The notes under the pieces were generated by a model, which made no database searches, was not told the origin of the DNA, and saw only the letters and a program-made list of their open reading frames with translations. The position numbers were made by a program, and so were the translations under genes. Source: Chrysophaeum taylorii (taxonomy: Eukaryota; Sar; Pelagophyceae; Pelagomonadales; Pelagomonadaceae). From it: DNA of 64,000 nt. Every line of letters starts with the position of its first letter. Positions within the stretch are counted from its first letter, which is position 1. Below are positions 1 to 9,575 of the stretch, piece after piece. The stretch covers positions 109,851 to 173,850 of the forward strand of contig JAQMWT010000479.1 of the NCBI GenBank assembly GCA_029834535.1. Direction: 5' to 3'.

Positions 1-3000
1 GAGCAACTTGAGTTGGTAGACGGAGCGGACCGCGGCACTCTCGTCGTCCGCCCGATGCATGGTGGCGAGGTGCTTGTCCCACGTGTCGGCGAGGCGGAGC
101 GTCGACGACAGGTGCATGAAGACGCGCTTGGCGAACGGATACTGCCACGACACATTCTGTTCGTTTTTCTCTCTGTATTCTTCTCCCGATCGGTAGAGGC
201 TCCAGCGCTCATCGTGGTGCGCGAGCAGACTCTTCAGGCACTCTTGCTTGCGCTTTCCCTCCATCGAAGACAACGTGTCCGCGTCTGCGATGGCTTCCAA
301 TAGTTCGGACCGTTGGTGCAATATGATACTCATCGTCGGCACGAGACAGGCCGCGGCGTACTGTTGCCACTCCGACTGCAACCACGCGAACCGCTTCACC
401 ATCGTCTCCTCGAGTCTGAAGTTGTCGAGAAGGGCCCGCCCGACGTGGTGAGTCTCACCACGCTTTTTATCGGCGGCGGCGGCGGCGGCCACCCCACCCG
501 GGGTCGCCACTGATTCCGCAAAAACATACTGAAAGCACATGTGGTCAACGAGTTTGAGAACAGGCGTCGCCAGCGCAACGCTCAAACAGGCAAGGTACGC
601 GACAGTGCCTCGGTCGTGAATTAGGAGCGCGACGCGGTTAGCGCACAGCAGCACGAGACACTTTAGGAACATGGCAACACATCTCGCGGCACGAGGGCGG
701 TCAGCGTCGAAAACAAATATGATGTTAAGGAGACTGTGCTTCTTGGCAAGGACCTCGCACATCACACCCATCGGTTTGCAGCACTTCGCGGCGTTGATGA
801 AGAGCTCGCAGTAGCGGTCCCGCACTCGCGAGCTATGGCCGAAGGCGATCATCGACGGGAGAGCGGTTGCGAGGTACGTCGAGCAGCACGTGATGAGATA
901 TCCTGGCGAATTGAGGGTATCGAGCTCTTTGGTTTTCATGTCGTCGTGGAGCCGTCCGAGAGAGCGCGCCTTGTCGCTGAAAAAGATGAAGAGCCCGACT
1001 CGCGGCGGCGAGGAGGCGCGAAGTTCGCGCCGCTTCGAGCTGTCGGCAAACGCCCCGACGAGCGCCATAAGCACCCAAAAGGTAGTCAGACCGATGAGAA
1101 AGGTTGCCATCGTCGACAACCCGAGCCTCCGACGTAGAATGTTGCCCGACGAAGAAGAAGAGGACGACGAAGGAGAGTCGGCCGTCGGCGCGGAAATAGG
1201 GGATGTCGGCTCCATCGTCGGCCGTGGCGAGAGGAGGATCGGCGTGAACCGCACTTGCACTCCAGAATCTTCTGTCACGTCTGGGGGCTCGTTGGTGCCA
1301 CGGCTGAGGTGGAACTCGATGGCCTCGATAAAAACCGATGACACGTTTGAGGAGTTTAAGACGTGGCGAGCCTTCTGCCGCACCTCAGTTTGGAGACTAG
1401 AGAGGATGGCGTCGAGGGCGGCTTGCACCGCAGCCTTCGCGGTCGTCTCGTTTACGCCGTTGAGCAAGCGAAGGTCGACGGTGGCCACGATAGTTGCCAT
1501 GACGTCATCCGGGTCCTTCCACGCGGGGGCTCGCGGGCTCGAACCGTTGACGCACGTCGTGCTCACGCTTTTGAGCGAAAACTGGCGATCGTCGGCGGTC
1601 GTCGACAGTTGAGCGAACATGACGGAATCGTAGTAGGAGCCCATTCCATACTTGCCAAACTCCTGACAATACGCGGAGTCTTCGTCGAGGCGGCGGCGGC
1701 GGCGGCGGTTCTCGCTGTGGTAAACGGGCACGTAGCCTTCAACGTTCTGGTAGACCGTGGTGGGCGCGGGGGTCAGGACAGCAACGGCGCCGCGAGAAAA
1801 GACATACGAGTCTTCGAGGCGTCGTTCGCTCAAGTTGGACAGGAGAGTCGACGACTCTTCATCTTCCGAGGATTTTTTCGAGGCGAGGGCGCGAGTCTTC
1901 CAAAAGGCGTTGTACGGGGAACGGGGATCCCACGGTTTGACGTCGCCGTTGAAGTGGAGCGCAAACGCGGTGTCTATAGAGAGACCCGCCGCATCGATCT
2001 CGTCGGGGCGAACGTACCCGAGACCCTGGAGCACGTCGATGTGGTCGGCGAACGCAGCCGATTCCCAGCACTGGACGTGGCCCCGGAGGGCTACGTAAGC
2101 CAGACCGAGACCGTGGGCGAGGGAACCCGGCGGGAAGAGTTTGAAACGCTTCGCAGCGTCGGTCCACTCGTGGTACTTGGCGGTGAGTTTGTTCTCGCGC
2201 CACGACCTGACGTCGATCGCCGTAAGACCAAAATTCCAACCCGGCTCGAACTCGAGCGCGCGAAGGTCCTCTTCCCACGAGCAGTCTTTCGCGGTTCGGC
2301 ACGCCACATCGAACGCCGCTTCCGCGAGGGTGCTCATGAAGGTCGGTGGCATGCAGTCGACGTCTTCGCTCGACCTGCAGTAAGCGTCGCTGATCGGGTG
2401 GCCTCGCCGGACAGGCCTGAACCCAAAGTGGGGCGTTTCGAACACCCCCGAGCTGACGCTCGGCTCCATCTTGACGGCGCGATTGATATCGGTGTCGTCG
2501 ACGAAGCCAATCCAGTTCTGGCAGCCAGCCAGCAGGGTTTTGCTGTTGGCTTTCGCCGCGACGCGGAGGGCGCGCGCGACGTCGTCCTGCAAGATGACGT
2601 CGTCGTCCAACAGAAGAATCGTCCCCGCGTCGTCGAACTCGTCCAAGACGGGGAGGTAAAAACGCGCGAGGTTGAAGGGAGACGCGTGCTTGGGTGACCG
2701 GTCGCGCGCGTACTGCTGCTGCTGCTGCTGCTGGTGCGAGACGTTGTCAGCGTCGACCTCGAACCCGGCGGCAGCCCAGACCGGCTTGCGCCCCCCGAGC
2801 GCGGTCTCAATCTCCGCCTCGACGCTCCTCATCGACCGGAGGCGGAAGTCGGCGCCGAAGCACTCTTCGGAGACGCGTTGCTGGACGAGCCACGCCGGGT
2901 GAAGGAAGCTGTTAGGGAGTACGAGGTGAAAGACGAGGTTCGGGACGTCGAGGGAGTGCGAGCAGATGGAGCTCAGCGTGGCGCCCAGCGCAGCGTCGCG

Positions 3001-5541
3001 ATCCGTCAAAATAACGACGTGCACCAGACCGTTGTCGTTGTTGGGGTGATCTCGCTGTCCCTTCTTGGTGGTGACCGGCGGCGACGGGCTCCCGAGAAGA
3101 GATGGTGGTGGTGGTGGTGTTTTGAGTGGTTTCACCGGCAGCAGCGAGGCCGACCAGGGTTCGCTCGAGGTGGGCCAGCGGGCGTTGCTCTTGTTTAAGT
3201 TTTTGCGCGCGTCGACGTCGAGGAGGTGTTTGAAACCGGCAGCGGCGAGGCCGTCGGCGATGTTCTCGTAGTTGGCGATGCGGTCTTTGAGGGTGCGGGT
3301 GTCGCGCTTGAAGGTTGAGGCTCCGAGGAGGTCGTCGAGGATAGCGTGGCTCGAGTCGACTTGCAAGAAGTCGAGGACGTCCCCGAAGCACCGTCTGTTC
3401 ATTTCGACGCACGCCTCGTACTCGACGTAGAGGACGGGGATGTCGAGATGCTCGAGCATCGCGTCGCGGGACAGCCGCTGGGCTAAAGAGGCTCTCACGA
3501 ACTGGATCAGGCGGTCGATCTGGACAAAGACGCGGCTCGTGTGGTGGCAGGTCGCGCCAGAGCAGTGGAAACTGCCGGACACCTGACCGATTCGGAGACT
3601 CACGTACGAGCCCACGAGGTTCGAGCGGTCGAGGACGATGATCTTCGCGCCGATGGACCGAATGATCCCGGTCAAATTAAACGCGCCGTTCCCGGCCCGC
3701 GCGGTGACCTTATTACTCAAAGGATTCAGGTCGAACCAGCCGTTCATGATCTTGAGTCCCGACGACGTCGTGTTGAGCGGACAAGAGCACGGCATCCTGA
3801 ACCGAAGTCCGGAGCGGGTCGTGTTGTAGGAGTCCGGGAGTGGCGCGTCGTTGGAGAGATCGGCGCCGACGACTGTCGCAACGAATATCTCGAACGCGGC
3901 TTGCTTGAGCCGCGCGTGCCACGCGGCCGTGGTCTCGACGAGATCCTCCCGCGCTGATTCGTCGTTCACGTTTTGGGCAAAATGGATCGCCCTTTCTAGA
4001 AGAGCGCAGATTGTCTCGAGGTGGCTCCCGTAGTACGTGTAGTTGCCGCGCTCGACTTGGACGGCGTCGCAGGTTTTCGGCAGGCGGAGCTTGTAGTCGA
4101 TCGAGGGGGCCTCGGGTTCGCGAAGCAGGCTGTCGAGGAGTCGGTTGGTGATGGACCAATGGCACAACGACTTTGGCTGGCAGACGTCGGCCCACTCGGT
4201 CGCTTCGCGCAACGGAAGCAGCGCTTCGCGCGGCCAGCCTCTCCCAGAAGACTGGGCCTCGCCCGAGGCGCAGACGTTGGGGTGGCCGTCGACGACCGCC
4301 ATGAACCATTCGGATCCCGACCGCGGAGCCGTCCACACGAAGAAGCTCCTCGCCTGCCGCGCCTTGGAGACGTTCTTCGCGACGTCGATCGCGCGCCTCG
4401 CTTCTCGAAATTCGGCGTCGATTTCGGGCGCATATTCGAGGTAAAACGGGGCGTACTCGTCGATCGCGGTCTGCCAAAGCCAGGCCTTGCGGTCTCCGTT
4501 CCAGTGCAAAGCGAACCAACTTCCCAGGTCCTTAGGCTGGAGCGAACTGAGCCGGAAATCGTCGGGCTCCACGAACCCGAGGCCGTGGAGGATAGGCATC
4601 TGGTCGTCGATGCAGACGAACTCGTCGGCGAGCGCAAGAAACGGAATCCCGAGCCCGTAGGCGAGCGAATACGTCGGGAACCACCCGTAGACCCCGTTCG
4701 CTTGGACCCACGCGATGTACCGCTCGGCGAGGCCGCGCTCGCGCCACGCCGTCAGGTTGAACTTGTTTAGCCCAAAGTTCCAGGCCAATGTTCCCCGTAG
4801 CCCGGCGAGGTCGAGGGCGCGATGATCTTTTCGAAGCGACGCCGACACGGCCGCGATCGAGTCGAAAAAACCGGGCGGCGCGCACTCCTCGTCGTTTTCG
4901 GCGTCGCACGTCGCGTCGCGCTCGTCCCTCTCCTCCGACAGCGCCCCGAAACCCAAATACGGCACCTCGACGTAGCTCAAGTTGAACGACGACTGCATCC
5001 GCCCGCACTTGGACCACACCCAGTTCAAGCACCCCGCCGAGATCGGTTCGTCCTGACGATACTCCCACAGCCGCGCGATATCCCCTCGCATAACCACGTC
5101 GTCGTCCATAAAAATTATCGAGTCGAGAAACGCGAATTCGGGCAACTTGGGGAGGTAGAACCGCAAACAGTTGAACACCGAGTTGTGCTTGGCCGACCTG
5201 TCCCACGACGCGACCCTGACCGTATAATTCGTCTGCGGCACCTCGATCTCCCACGTGATCGGAAGCCCCGTCGCGCGGATCGACTGCGTCACGTTGCTCT
5301 CGCTCAACAGCCGCAGATCCGCGGACGACGCGCATCCCTCGGGCATCAGCTCCCGCACCTCGCCGAGACGACGATCGGGGACGACCACGTGAAACCGCAC
5401 GCGCGACCGCGTGTTCGCGCACACTGAATTCAGCACGGCCGACGTCGGCCGGATCCGATCCGTCAGAATGATGATCTCCACCTGCCCATCCTCCGCCGCC
5501 ACGCCGACGGCACACACCCACCACCACCACCACCGCATCAT
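1..5541 (-). CDS. Giant GT8 - sulfotransferase - GT8 - transmembrane fusion protein (3' end outside window)
   Basis: One uninterrupted minus-strand frame runs from the tandem ATGs at 5541/5538 to the window edge (at least 1,847 residues, no stop). The start gives a short Trp-rich hydrophobic stretch, possibly a signal anchor; an in-frame stop lies upstream at 5604. Domain 1 (about residues 15-330) is a GT8-type nucleotide-sugar transferase with HNSVFNCLRFYLP, the metal-binding MDDDVV near residue 145 and AWNFGLNKFNLTAW near 253, a signature of GAUT-like GT8 enzymes. Domain 2 (about 395-740) resembles a PAPS sulfotransferase: FVWTAPRSGSEWF is P-loop-like and IIVLDRSNLVGSYVS fits the 3'-phosphate site. 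Domain 3 (about 835-1200) is a second GT8 with LLLDDDVIL near 975 and GWNFGLTAIDVRSW near 1099. After a Ser-rich linker come membrane segments near 1475-1500 and 1635-1690, loosely like polycystin-type membrane regions. Likely a secretory-pathway enzyme for a sulfated glycan. Domain calls are firm; the membrane-part family is uncertain. Confidence 0.85.
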   Translation of the reverse strand, partial: MMRWWWWWVCAVGVAAEDGQVEIIILTDRIRPTSAVLNSVCANTRSRVRFHVVVPDRRLGEVRELMPEGCASSADLRLLSESNVTQSIRATGLPITWEIEVPQTNYTVRVASWDRSAKHNSVFNCLRFYLPKLPEFAFLDSIIFMDDDVVMRGDIARLWEYRQDEPISAGCLNWVWSKCGRMQSSFNLSYVEVPYLGFGALSEERDERDATCDAENDEECAPPGFFDSIAAVSASLRKDHRALDLAGLRGTLAWNFGLNKFNLTAWRERGLAERYIAWVQANGVYGWFPTYSLAYGLGIPFLALADEFVCIDDQMPILHGLGFVEPDDFRLSSLQPKDLGSWFALHWNGDRKAWLWQTAIDEYAPFYLEYAPEIDAEFREARRAIDVAKNVSKARQARSFFVWTAPRSGSEWFMAVVDGHPNVCASGEAQSSGRGWPREALLPLREATEWADVCQPKSLCHWSITNRLLDSLLREPEAPSIDYKLRLPKTCDAVQVERGNYTYYGSHLETICALLERAIHFAQNVNDESAREDLVETTAAWHARLKQAAFEIFVATVVGADLSNDAPLPDSYNTTRSGLRFRMPCSCPLNTTSSGLKIMNGWFDLNPLSNKVTARAGNGAFNLTGIIRSIGAKIIVLDRSNLVGSYVSLRIGQVSGSFHCSGATCHHTSRVFVQIDRLIQFVRASLAQRLSRDAMLEHLDIPVLYVEYEACVEMNRRCFGDVLDFLQVDSSHAILDDLLGASTFKRDTRTLKDRIANYENIADGLAAAGFKHLLDVDARKNLNKSNARWPTSSEPWSASLLPVKPLKTPPPPPSLLGSPSPPVTTKKGQRDHPNNDNGLVHVVILTDRDAALGATLSSICSHSLDVPNLVFHLVLPNSFLHPAWLVQQRVSEECFGADFRLRSMRSVEAEIETALGGRKPVWAAAGFEVDADNVSHQQQQQQQYARDRSPKHASPFNLARFYLPVLDEFDDAGTILLLDDDVILQDDVARALRVAAKANSKTLLAGCQNWIGFVDDTDINRAVKMEPSVSSGVFETPHFGFRPVRRGHPISDAYCRSSEDVDCMPPTFMSTLAEAAFDVACRTAKDCSWEEDLRALEFEPGWNFGLTAIDVRSWRENKLTAKYHEWTDAAKRFKLFPPGSLAHGLGLAYVALRGHVQCWESAAFADHIDVLQGLGYVRPDEIDAAGLSIDTAFALHFNGDVKPWDPRSPYNAFWKTRALASKKSSEDEESSTLLSNLSERRLEDSYVFSRGAVAVLTPAPTTVYQNVEGYVPVYHSENRRRRRRLDEDSAYCQEFGKYGMGSYYDSVMFAQLSTTADDRQFSLKSVSTTCVNGSSPRAPAWKDPDDVMATIVATVDLRLLNGVNETTAKAAVQAALDAILSSLQTEVRQKARHVLNSSNVSSVFIEAIEFHLSRGTNEPPDVTEDSGVQVRFTPILLSPRPTMEPTSPISAPTADSPSSSSSSSSGNILRRRLGLSTMATFLIGLTTFWVLMALVGAFADSSKRRELRASSPPRVGLFIFFSDKARSLGRLHDDMKTKELDTLNSPGYLITCCSTYLATALPSMIAFGHSSRVRDRYCELFINAAKCCKPMGVMCEVLAKKHSLLNIIFVFDADRPRAARCVAMFLKCLVLLCANRVALLIHDRGTVAYLACLSVALATPVLKLVDHMCFQYVFAESVATPGGVAAAAAADKKRGETHHVGRALLDNFRLEETMVKRFAWLQSEWQQYAAACLVPTMSIILHQRSELLEAIADADTLSSMEGKRKQECLKSLLAHHDERWSLYRSGEEYREKNEQNVSWQYPFAKRVFMHLSSTLRLADTWDKHLATMHRADDESAAVRSVYQLKLL

Positions 5542-6200
5542 CTCTCGCTCTGTGGTTGTTTGGAGAGGGCGAACGGCATCAGGTTGCGTAGGTGAATTGC
5601 ATTAAGCCTCTATCCACTTCAACTCACCAACTTGCAGTGGCGATAGAATTCAATGCTGTTGTCCTCCACGCTATTTTACCAGACCCTCGTAGCTTGACGA
5701 TTCGTTTTTGCCTTTCATCGTGACGTTCGAAACGCGACGAAAAAACATTTAGTAGGAATTGGACGCCTGGAAAGAAAAGGAAATCTAACAGGCAATGGTC
5801 ACGATTCGCCTACTACTGGTCCCCGCCACGTCACTTTTTGCATTTTTTAATTGTTAAAACGCTGATAGCGGGTACCATCATCACGAACATTATTACATCA
5901 CCCGTCATTATTGGCCGGCGAGGTTTTTGGTTTGGTACTAAGAAAAAGGCAAGTTTGGGTTTTGTGGGTGCTTTCGATACAAATCCTCGCGGGCAGTTGG
6001 TGGTTGGGTTGAATTAGCATGACGACGCGACGCGTCTCCTGGTTGGTTTGGTTTAATTCTTTCTCTTCACCGTCGCACGATTTTATGATAGGTTTGGTTT
6101 GGTTCTTTCTCTTCCGACGGACGCTTTTTTGCTTGGTTTGGTTCGGTTCAATTCTAATTCTCTTCGCCGTCGCACGCATTTTTTAGTTATTATCTTCGCC
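5542..6200. other. Intergenic, no gene seen
   Basis: This stretch has stops in all frames and a lower GC content than the flanking genes. It contains repeated TTGGTTTGGTT-type pieces between about 5930 and 6150. No convincing coding or RNA feature is visible. Confidence 0.6.
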
Positions 6201-6216
6201 GAGGCAATCCTGAACC

Positions 6217-6629
6217 GTGGACGACACAGCTCGAGCTGCGCGCCGGGCGGAGATGAAAGAGTTGAAGGGTCTGTTCGGCGATAAGATGCAGACCCAGGAG
6301 ACGTACGACGGTGCCGTTGAGGAAATCCTAAAGATATACGCTGCTGCAGAGCCTGCGCCGCCGCAAGTTACAGCACCAGCATCGGCACCAGCGACGAGAC
6401 GGCGGTGGCGGGGGCTCCGGCTGAAGCCGCTGCACCGTTGACAACGAAGCGACATGCAAAACCGTCGATTGAATCTTTTTTAGGTCCCATGGCGGCTGCT
6501 ACAGCGCCGGCTGTCGCCATGCCGCCGTACGATTGGAAGAAGGAGATAAACTCAAAACGTCTTCGTCAGCTCCATGCCGAGATTTTTGGCAACAACGCTG
6601 CGCGTCGCTCTGAAGGAATGGCGTACTAG
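6217..6629 (+). other. Possible short coding remnant in two overlapping frames
   Basis: Two overlapping plus-strand frames (6217-6441 and 6405-6629) give Ala-rich peptides with charged helical stretches, for example MKELKGLFGDKMQTQETYD and DWKKEINSKRLRQLHAEIF. They could be one gene with a frameshift or a very short intron near 6400-6440, or debris of a transposon gene. Neither frame has a convincing ATG-led full protein. I do not recognise a family. Confidence 0.25.
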
Positions 6630-6730
6630 TCTTGCGGGCCCCAGAAGACGACGCGACCGGCTGGGTTAAAAAAAAAAGCTGGATGTTGGTTTTGGTTGGT
6701 TTTGTTTGTTGGATTGCGCATGTTGATTGC

Positions 6731-6850
6731 GTTCGCCTGGTTGGTTGGGTTTGATTTTCTGTGTTCAAAAGTTTTTTTTTGCCTGGTTGGTTGGGTTTGA
6801 TTTTCTGTGTTCGAAAGTTTTCGCCTGGTTGTTGGATTTGGTTTTCTGGG
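6731..6850 (+). repeat. Short tandem repeat, about three copies of a ~50-bp unit
   Basis: The phrase GCCTGGTTGGTTGGGTTTGA and its following TTTTCTGTGTTC block recur three times with small changes, each followed by a T-rich run. It is a local tandem duplication in non-coding DNA. Confidence 0.6.
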
Positions 6851-7043
6851 GCAAAACGTTTACGGGACGTTGGAACGCGACTTTCGTCGAGTATGGGCGA
6901 ACGTACGTCGCACGTCCCGATCCTGCGGGAATTCGCGTCTGTTGAATGACTTCTGGTCTGCCGCGGTTTGTGTGCAGCCAGGCCCTTCGTTGTGCCGGGT
7001 GTATCCAGCAGTTTGTGGAATCATTGTGCTTCGCTTGATCCGT

Positions 7044-7216
7044 TGGTTGTCAGTCACGTCGCGGTCTCCGCGTCGCGTGGCGACAAGCCTGATGATCACT
7101 CTCCGCCGACTCACCTTTCGGCGCCTCCCGTCTACAGACCCCCGCGATTCTGGACCGGCTCCTGTCGGCCCGGCCTGGCTCCCATGCTCGGGAGAGGTCT
7201 AAAGTTAGTTAGTTAG
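7044..7216 (+). mobile_element. 5'-truncated retroposon copy 1 with (GTTA)n tail
   Basis: A 173-bp segment starting TGGTTGTCAGTCACGTCGCG and ending in a GTTAGTTAG tail is flanked by a perfect 14-bp direct repeat, TTCGCTTGATCCGT, at 7030-7043 and 7217-7230. The same sequence recurs at 31248-31424 and, longer, at 59666-59955. Variable 5' ends, a shared 3' microsatellite tail and target-site duplications are the marks of a non-LTR retroposon (a LINE 3' fragment or a SINE). No pol III boxes are obvious, so which of the two is open. Confidence 0.8.
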
Positions 7217-7499
7217 TTCGCTTGATCCGTCTCTCCCTTTTCTTGGTTTTGTTTCCCCTCGGTTCACACGACACGCGTTGCGCGCGGGGGCGGCGCTCTC
7301 CTGCCATATTTCTGCGGTGAGCATGGGCGGTGAGCGTGGATTGACCCGTGCTCGCTCAAGGGGCGGTAGCGGTCGCACCTGCCTCTAAACCACCAAGCTC
7401 CGACGTCTCCATTTACGTCGTTCTTCTCCGCCCCTTGCTGCGTTGCATGGCGCCGTAACGCGTCACATCTCCCAAGTGCCGAGAAAAAAACTCACCTGA

Positions 7500-8250
7500 A
7501 CAATCGCGCGCAGTCTCAAATGAGAATTATGTCTTTCGAAACGAAGATGCCGTCCGCGCCAGGATCCGAGTATATCGTAGGGTGGCACGACGTGTCGACG
7601 ATGTCGGTCTTCTCCATATGGTTGCACTCGCTGAATTCCCAGCACGCCGCGCCCCCAAATGCGGCATCTTCCTTCCATGTAGACGACGAGTTTTGTTGCC
7701 GGCTTTCTTGAAACGACGAAAGAATCTACGAAGATGCACAGGGTGTCCGAGAATTTGCAGTCTCTCGAGATCCCGGTCGCGTTTTGTGGGGACGGCAGAG
7801 CGCGTGTTTCGATTTTTCAATCAAAAAAATTCGAGGTGTCGATCTTTTTGAGCTCCACGAGCTTCGACGATTGCACCACAACGAGATCGGGCTTGAACAC
7901 AGACTTAATAATTTCAGGCAAGTGCCAACCGTTGACGTTAATAGGTTTTTTTTAAGTCGGATTGTCTGGAGACGCGCGAATGCTCTATTAGTGTGGGGGG
8001 TTGAACAGCAAGGAGCCGCCGGAAACTATGGACTACGTGGTCCTCGCGGGCTCGCTCGACAGGGGCACAATCGTGGGCCGAAAACGCCACGCAGCACGTC
8101 CCTGCAAATGATATGACCCTTCTACTGGACTCTCGCGAGCGAGTTTTTTCACGAACGATGGACCAATTTTCAATGCATTTCGGTGGGTGTTCGCATCGCC
8201 CTGAACATCCACAACCCTTGCGAGGCCGGCGTCAAACAACACCTTTACAC
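7500..8250 (-). pseudogene. Decayed minus-strand gene pieces, family unknown
   Basis: Several minus-strand stretches read like protein but in different frames, with stops between them. In gene order they include VVDVQGDANTHRNALKIGPS, then GWHLPEIIKSVFKPDLVVVQ (about 7860-7945), then FSDTLCIFVDSFVVSRKPAT (about 7690-7780), then ACWEFSECNHMEKTDIVDTS (about 7530-7660). Four frames in 700 bp would need many tiny introns, so decay is more likely. The Cys/Asp-rich secreted style resembles the glycan enzymes nearby, but I cannot name the family. Confidence 0.35.
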
Positions 8251-8279
8251 ACTCTAAAGATGGTCATGGAGACCCAACG

Positions 8280-8797
8280 TTAGAGACATTACCAGAAGCC
8301 CGGTTCATCCCGCCAAAATACGACGAGAACCACACGTCATACTTTGATCTCAACGTCATCATCTTCGGGAACGTGAGCTGTTGTAGGTCGGTGTGCACAC
8401 CCAACACCATACGTCACAACTACGAGGCTTGCGCCTCGGATCGTCTCGGCGGCGACGCCCTAGCCACACATTTACGTTTCGATGGGAGATCAGTTTCTCC
8501 ACAACACGACTATCTTCGGGACCAACATTCTCATTTCGGCGCGCTCGCACACTGGATATCCTCAACTCGATCAATAAGGTGGCATGCGAAGAAAGCTATT
8601 GGAACCTCGTGCAGCATCGGCTTTCGCGATGTCGTCAACTTGCCGCCAGGTACTATCCCGGGGAATTTCTAACGCGAGCCGACTTTGTACAACCCATCAA
8701 CCGCAAGCTGAAGATCAGCTTGTCGCATCATTTGGGGGGAAAATGGGCTGGAGACCTGTTTCAAGGTTCTACTCTCATGTTCTTCGAACATAAATAA
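8280..8797 (+). pseudogene. Decayed plus-strand gene pieces, family unknown
   Basis: Plus-strand pieces in changing frames look coding: ARFIPPKYDENHTSYFDLNV (about 8300-8355), MGDQFLHNTTIFGTNILISA (about 8481-8540), and the open tail from about 8555 to 8797 containing CEESYWNLVQHRLSRC and ending LFQGSTLMFFEHK before a TAA. It faces the minus-strand remnant at 7500-8250. Possibly one old gene broken by an inversion, possibly two. No family recognised. Confidence 0.35.
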
Positions 8798-8799
8798 TT

Positions 8800-9575
8800 T
8801 CACAATTCGCGCGACGCCCATCTCGGTGTGTCGCAACAACGTAGACTTTCGTCATTTTATTCCCCAACCATGCAAAGTGTTGCGAAGATCGTCATCCTCT
8901 ACTAGTCAATCGTAGAAACTCCCCGCTCCAAGCGCCGAGATGAAAGAGCACCCGCTCCTTTCCAATGGAGCCAGGTCCTTGTCTGCGGCAATCTGCCTCG
9001 CACCCTAGATAGACGGACGGACGGAGTGCGTGATTGGCAACGGCGGGTTGTGCGTAGTTTGCGGATATCTATCTAAGAGGGGATTGAGGATCCCCAAGTC
9101 CTTACAACGTTTTTTTTCACACGGTTCGTCTTGTTGCATTTCCGCACCGCAATTATCTGGATATCATACGTAGTGTCGGCGGAGCGTGCACAGTGCGGTG
9201 CACTATAATTATTATTATAATAATCCACGATCGCAAAACACTTGTAAGCGCGCGCTCGCTCGAGGGTCCGCAAGCAGCCAGTTGTGGTGGTTTTCCAAAA
9301 GGACCGCCGACGTAGGCCTTCTTCAAAACAGGAGTATAATAATAATGAAGTATTTGACACTTCTCAAAAAAAAAGGAGGATGATGGCACGGTTGTTGTAC
9401 GCACGCGCCGCCACGTCAAAGGCGGACACACACACGGCGAGGAGACATGTGGTGGTGAGGAGAATATGTGCGGATAATCGCCAAAAGCGGCGGCCGGCGG
9501 CCCAAATCGAACGCGAGGAGGAGGAGGAATAAAGTCGCAACAAAAAGAAGAAAGACAGGCCGCGTTGTTGTTGGT
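8800..9575. other. Intergenic, no gene seen
   Basis: Short AT-rich pieces such as TAATTATTATTATAATAA near 9206 and a run of GGACGGACGG near 9010 are present. No coding frame with protein-like composition is seen before the 3' end of the GT15 gene. Confidence 0.6.

Noticed and set aside
1363-2697. 444-codon plus-strand opening in the left end
   Set aside because: Antisense to the second GT8 domain, which has DDD and W-N-F-G-L motifs in an unbroken minus-strand frame.
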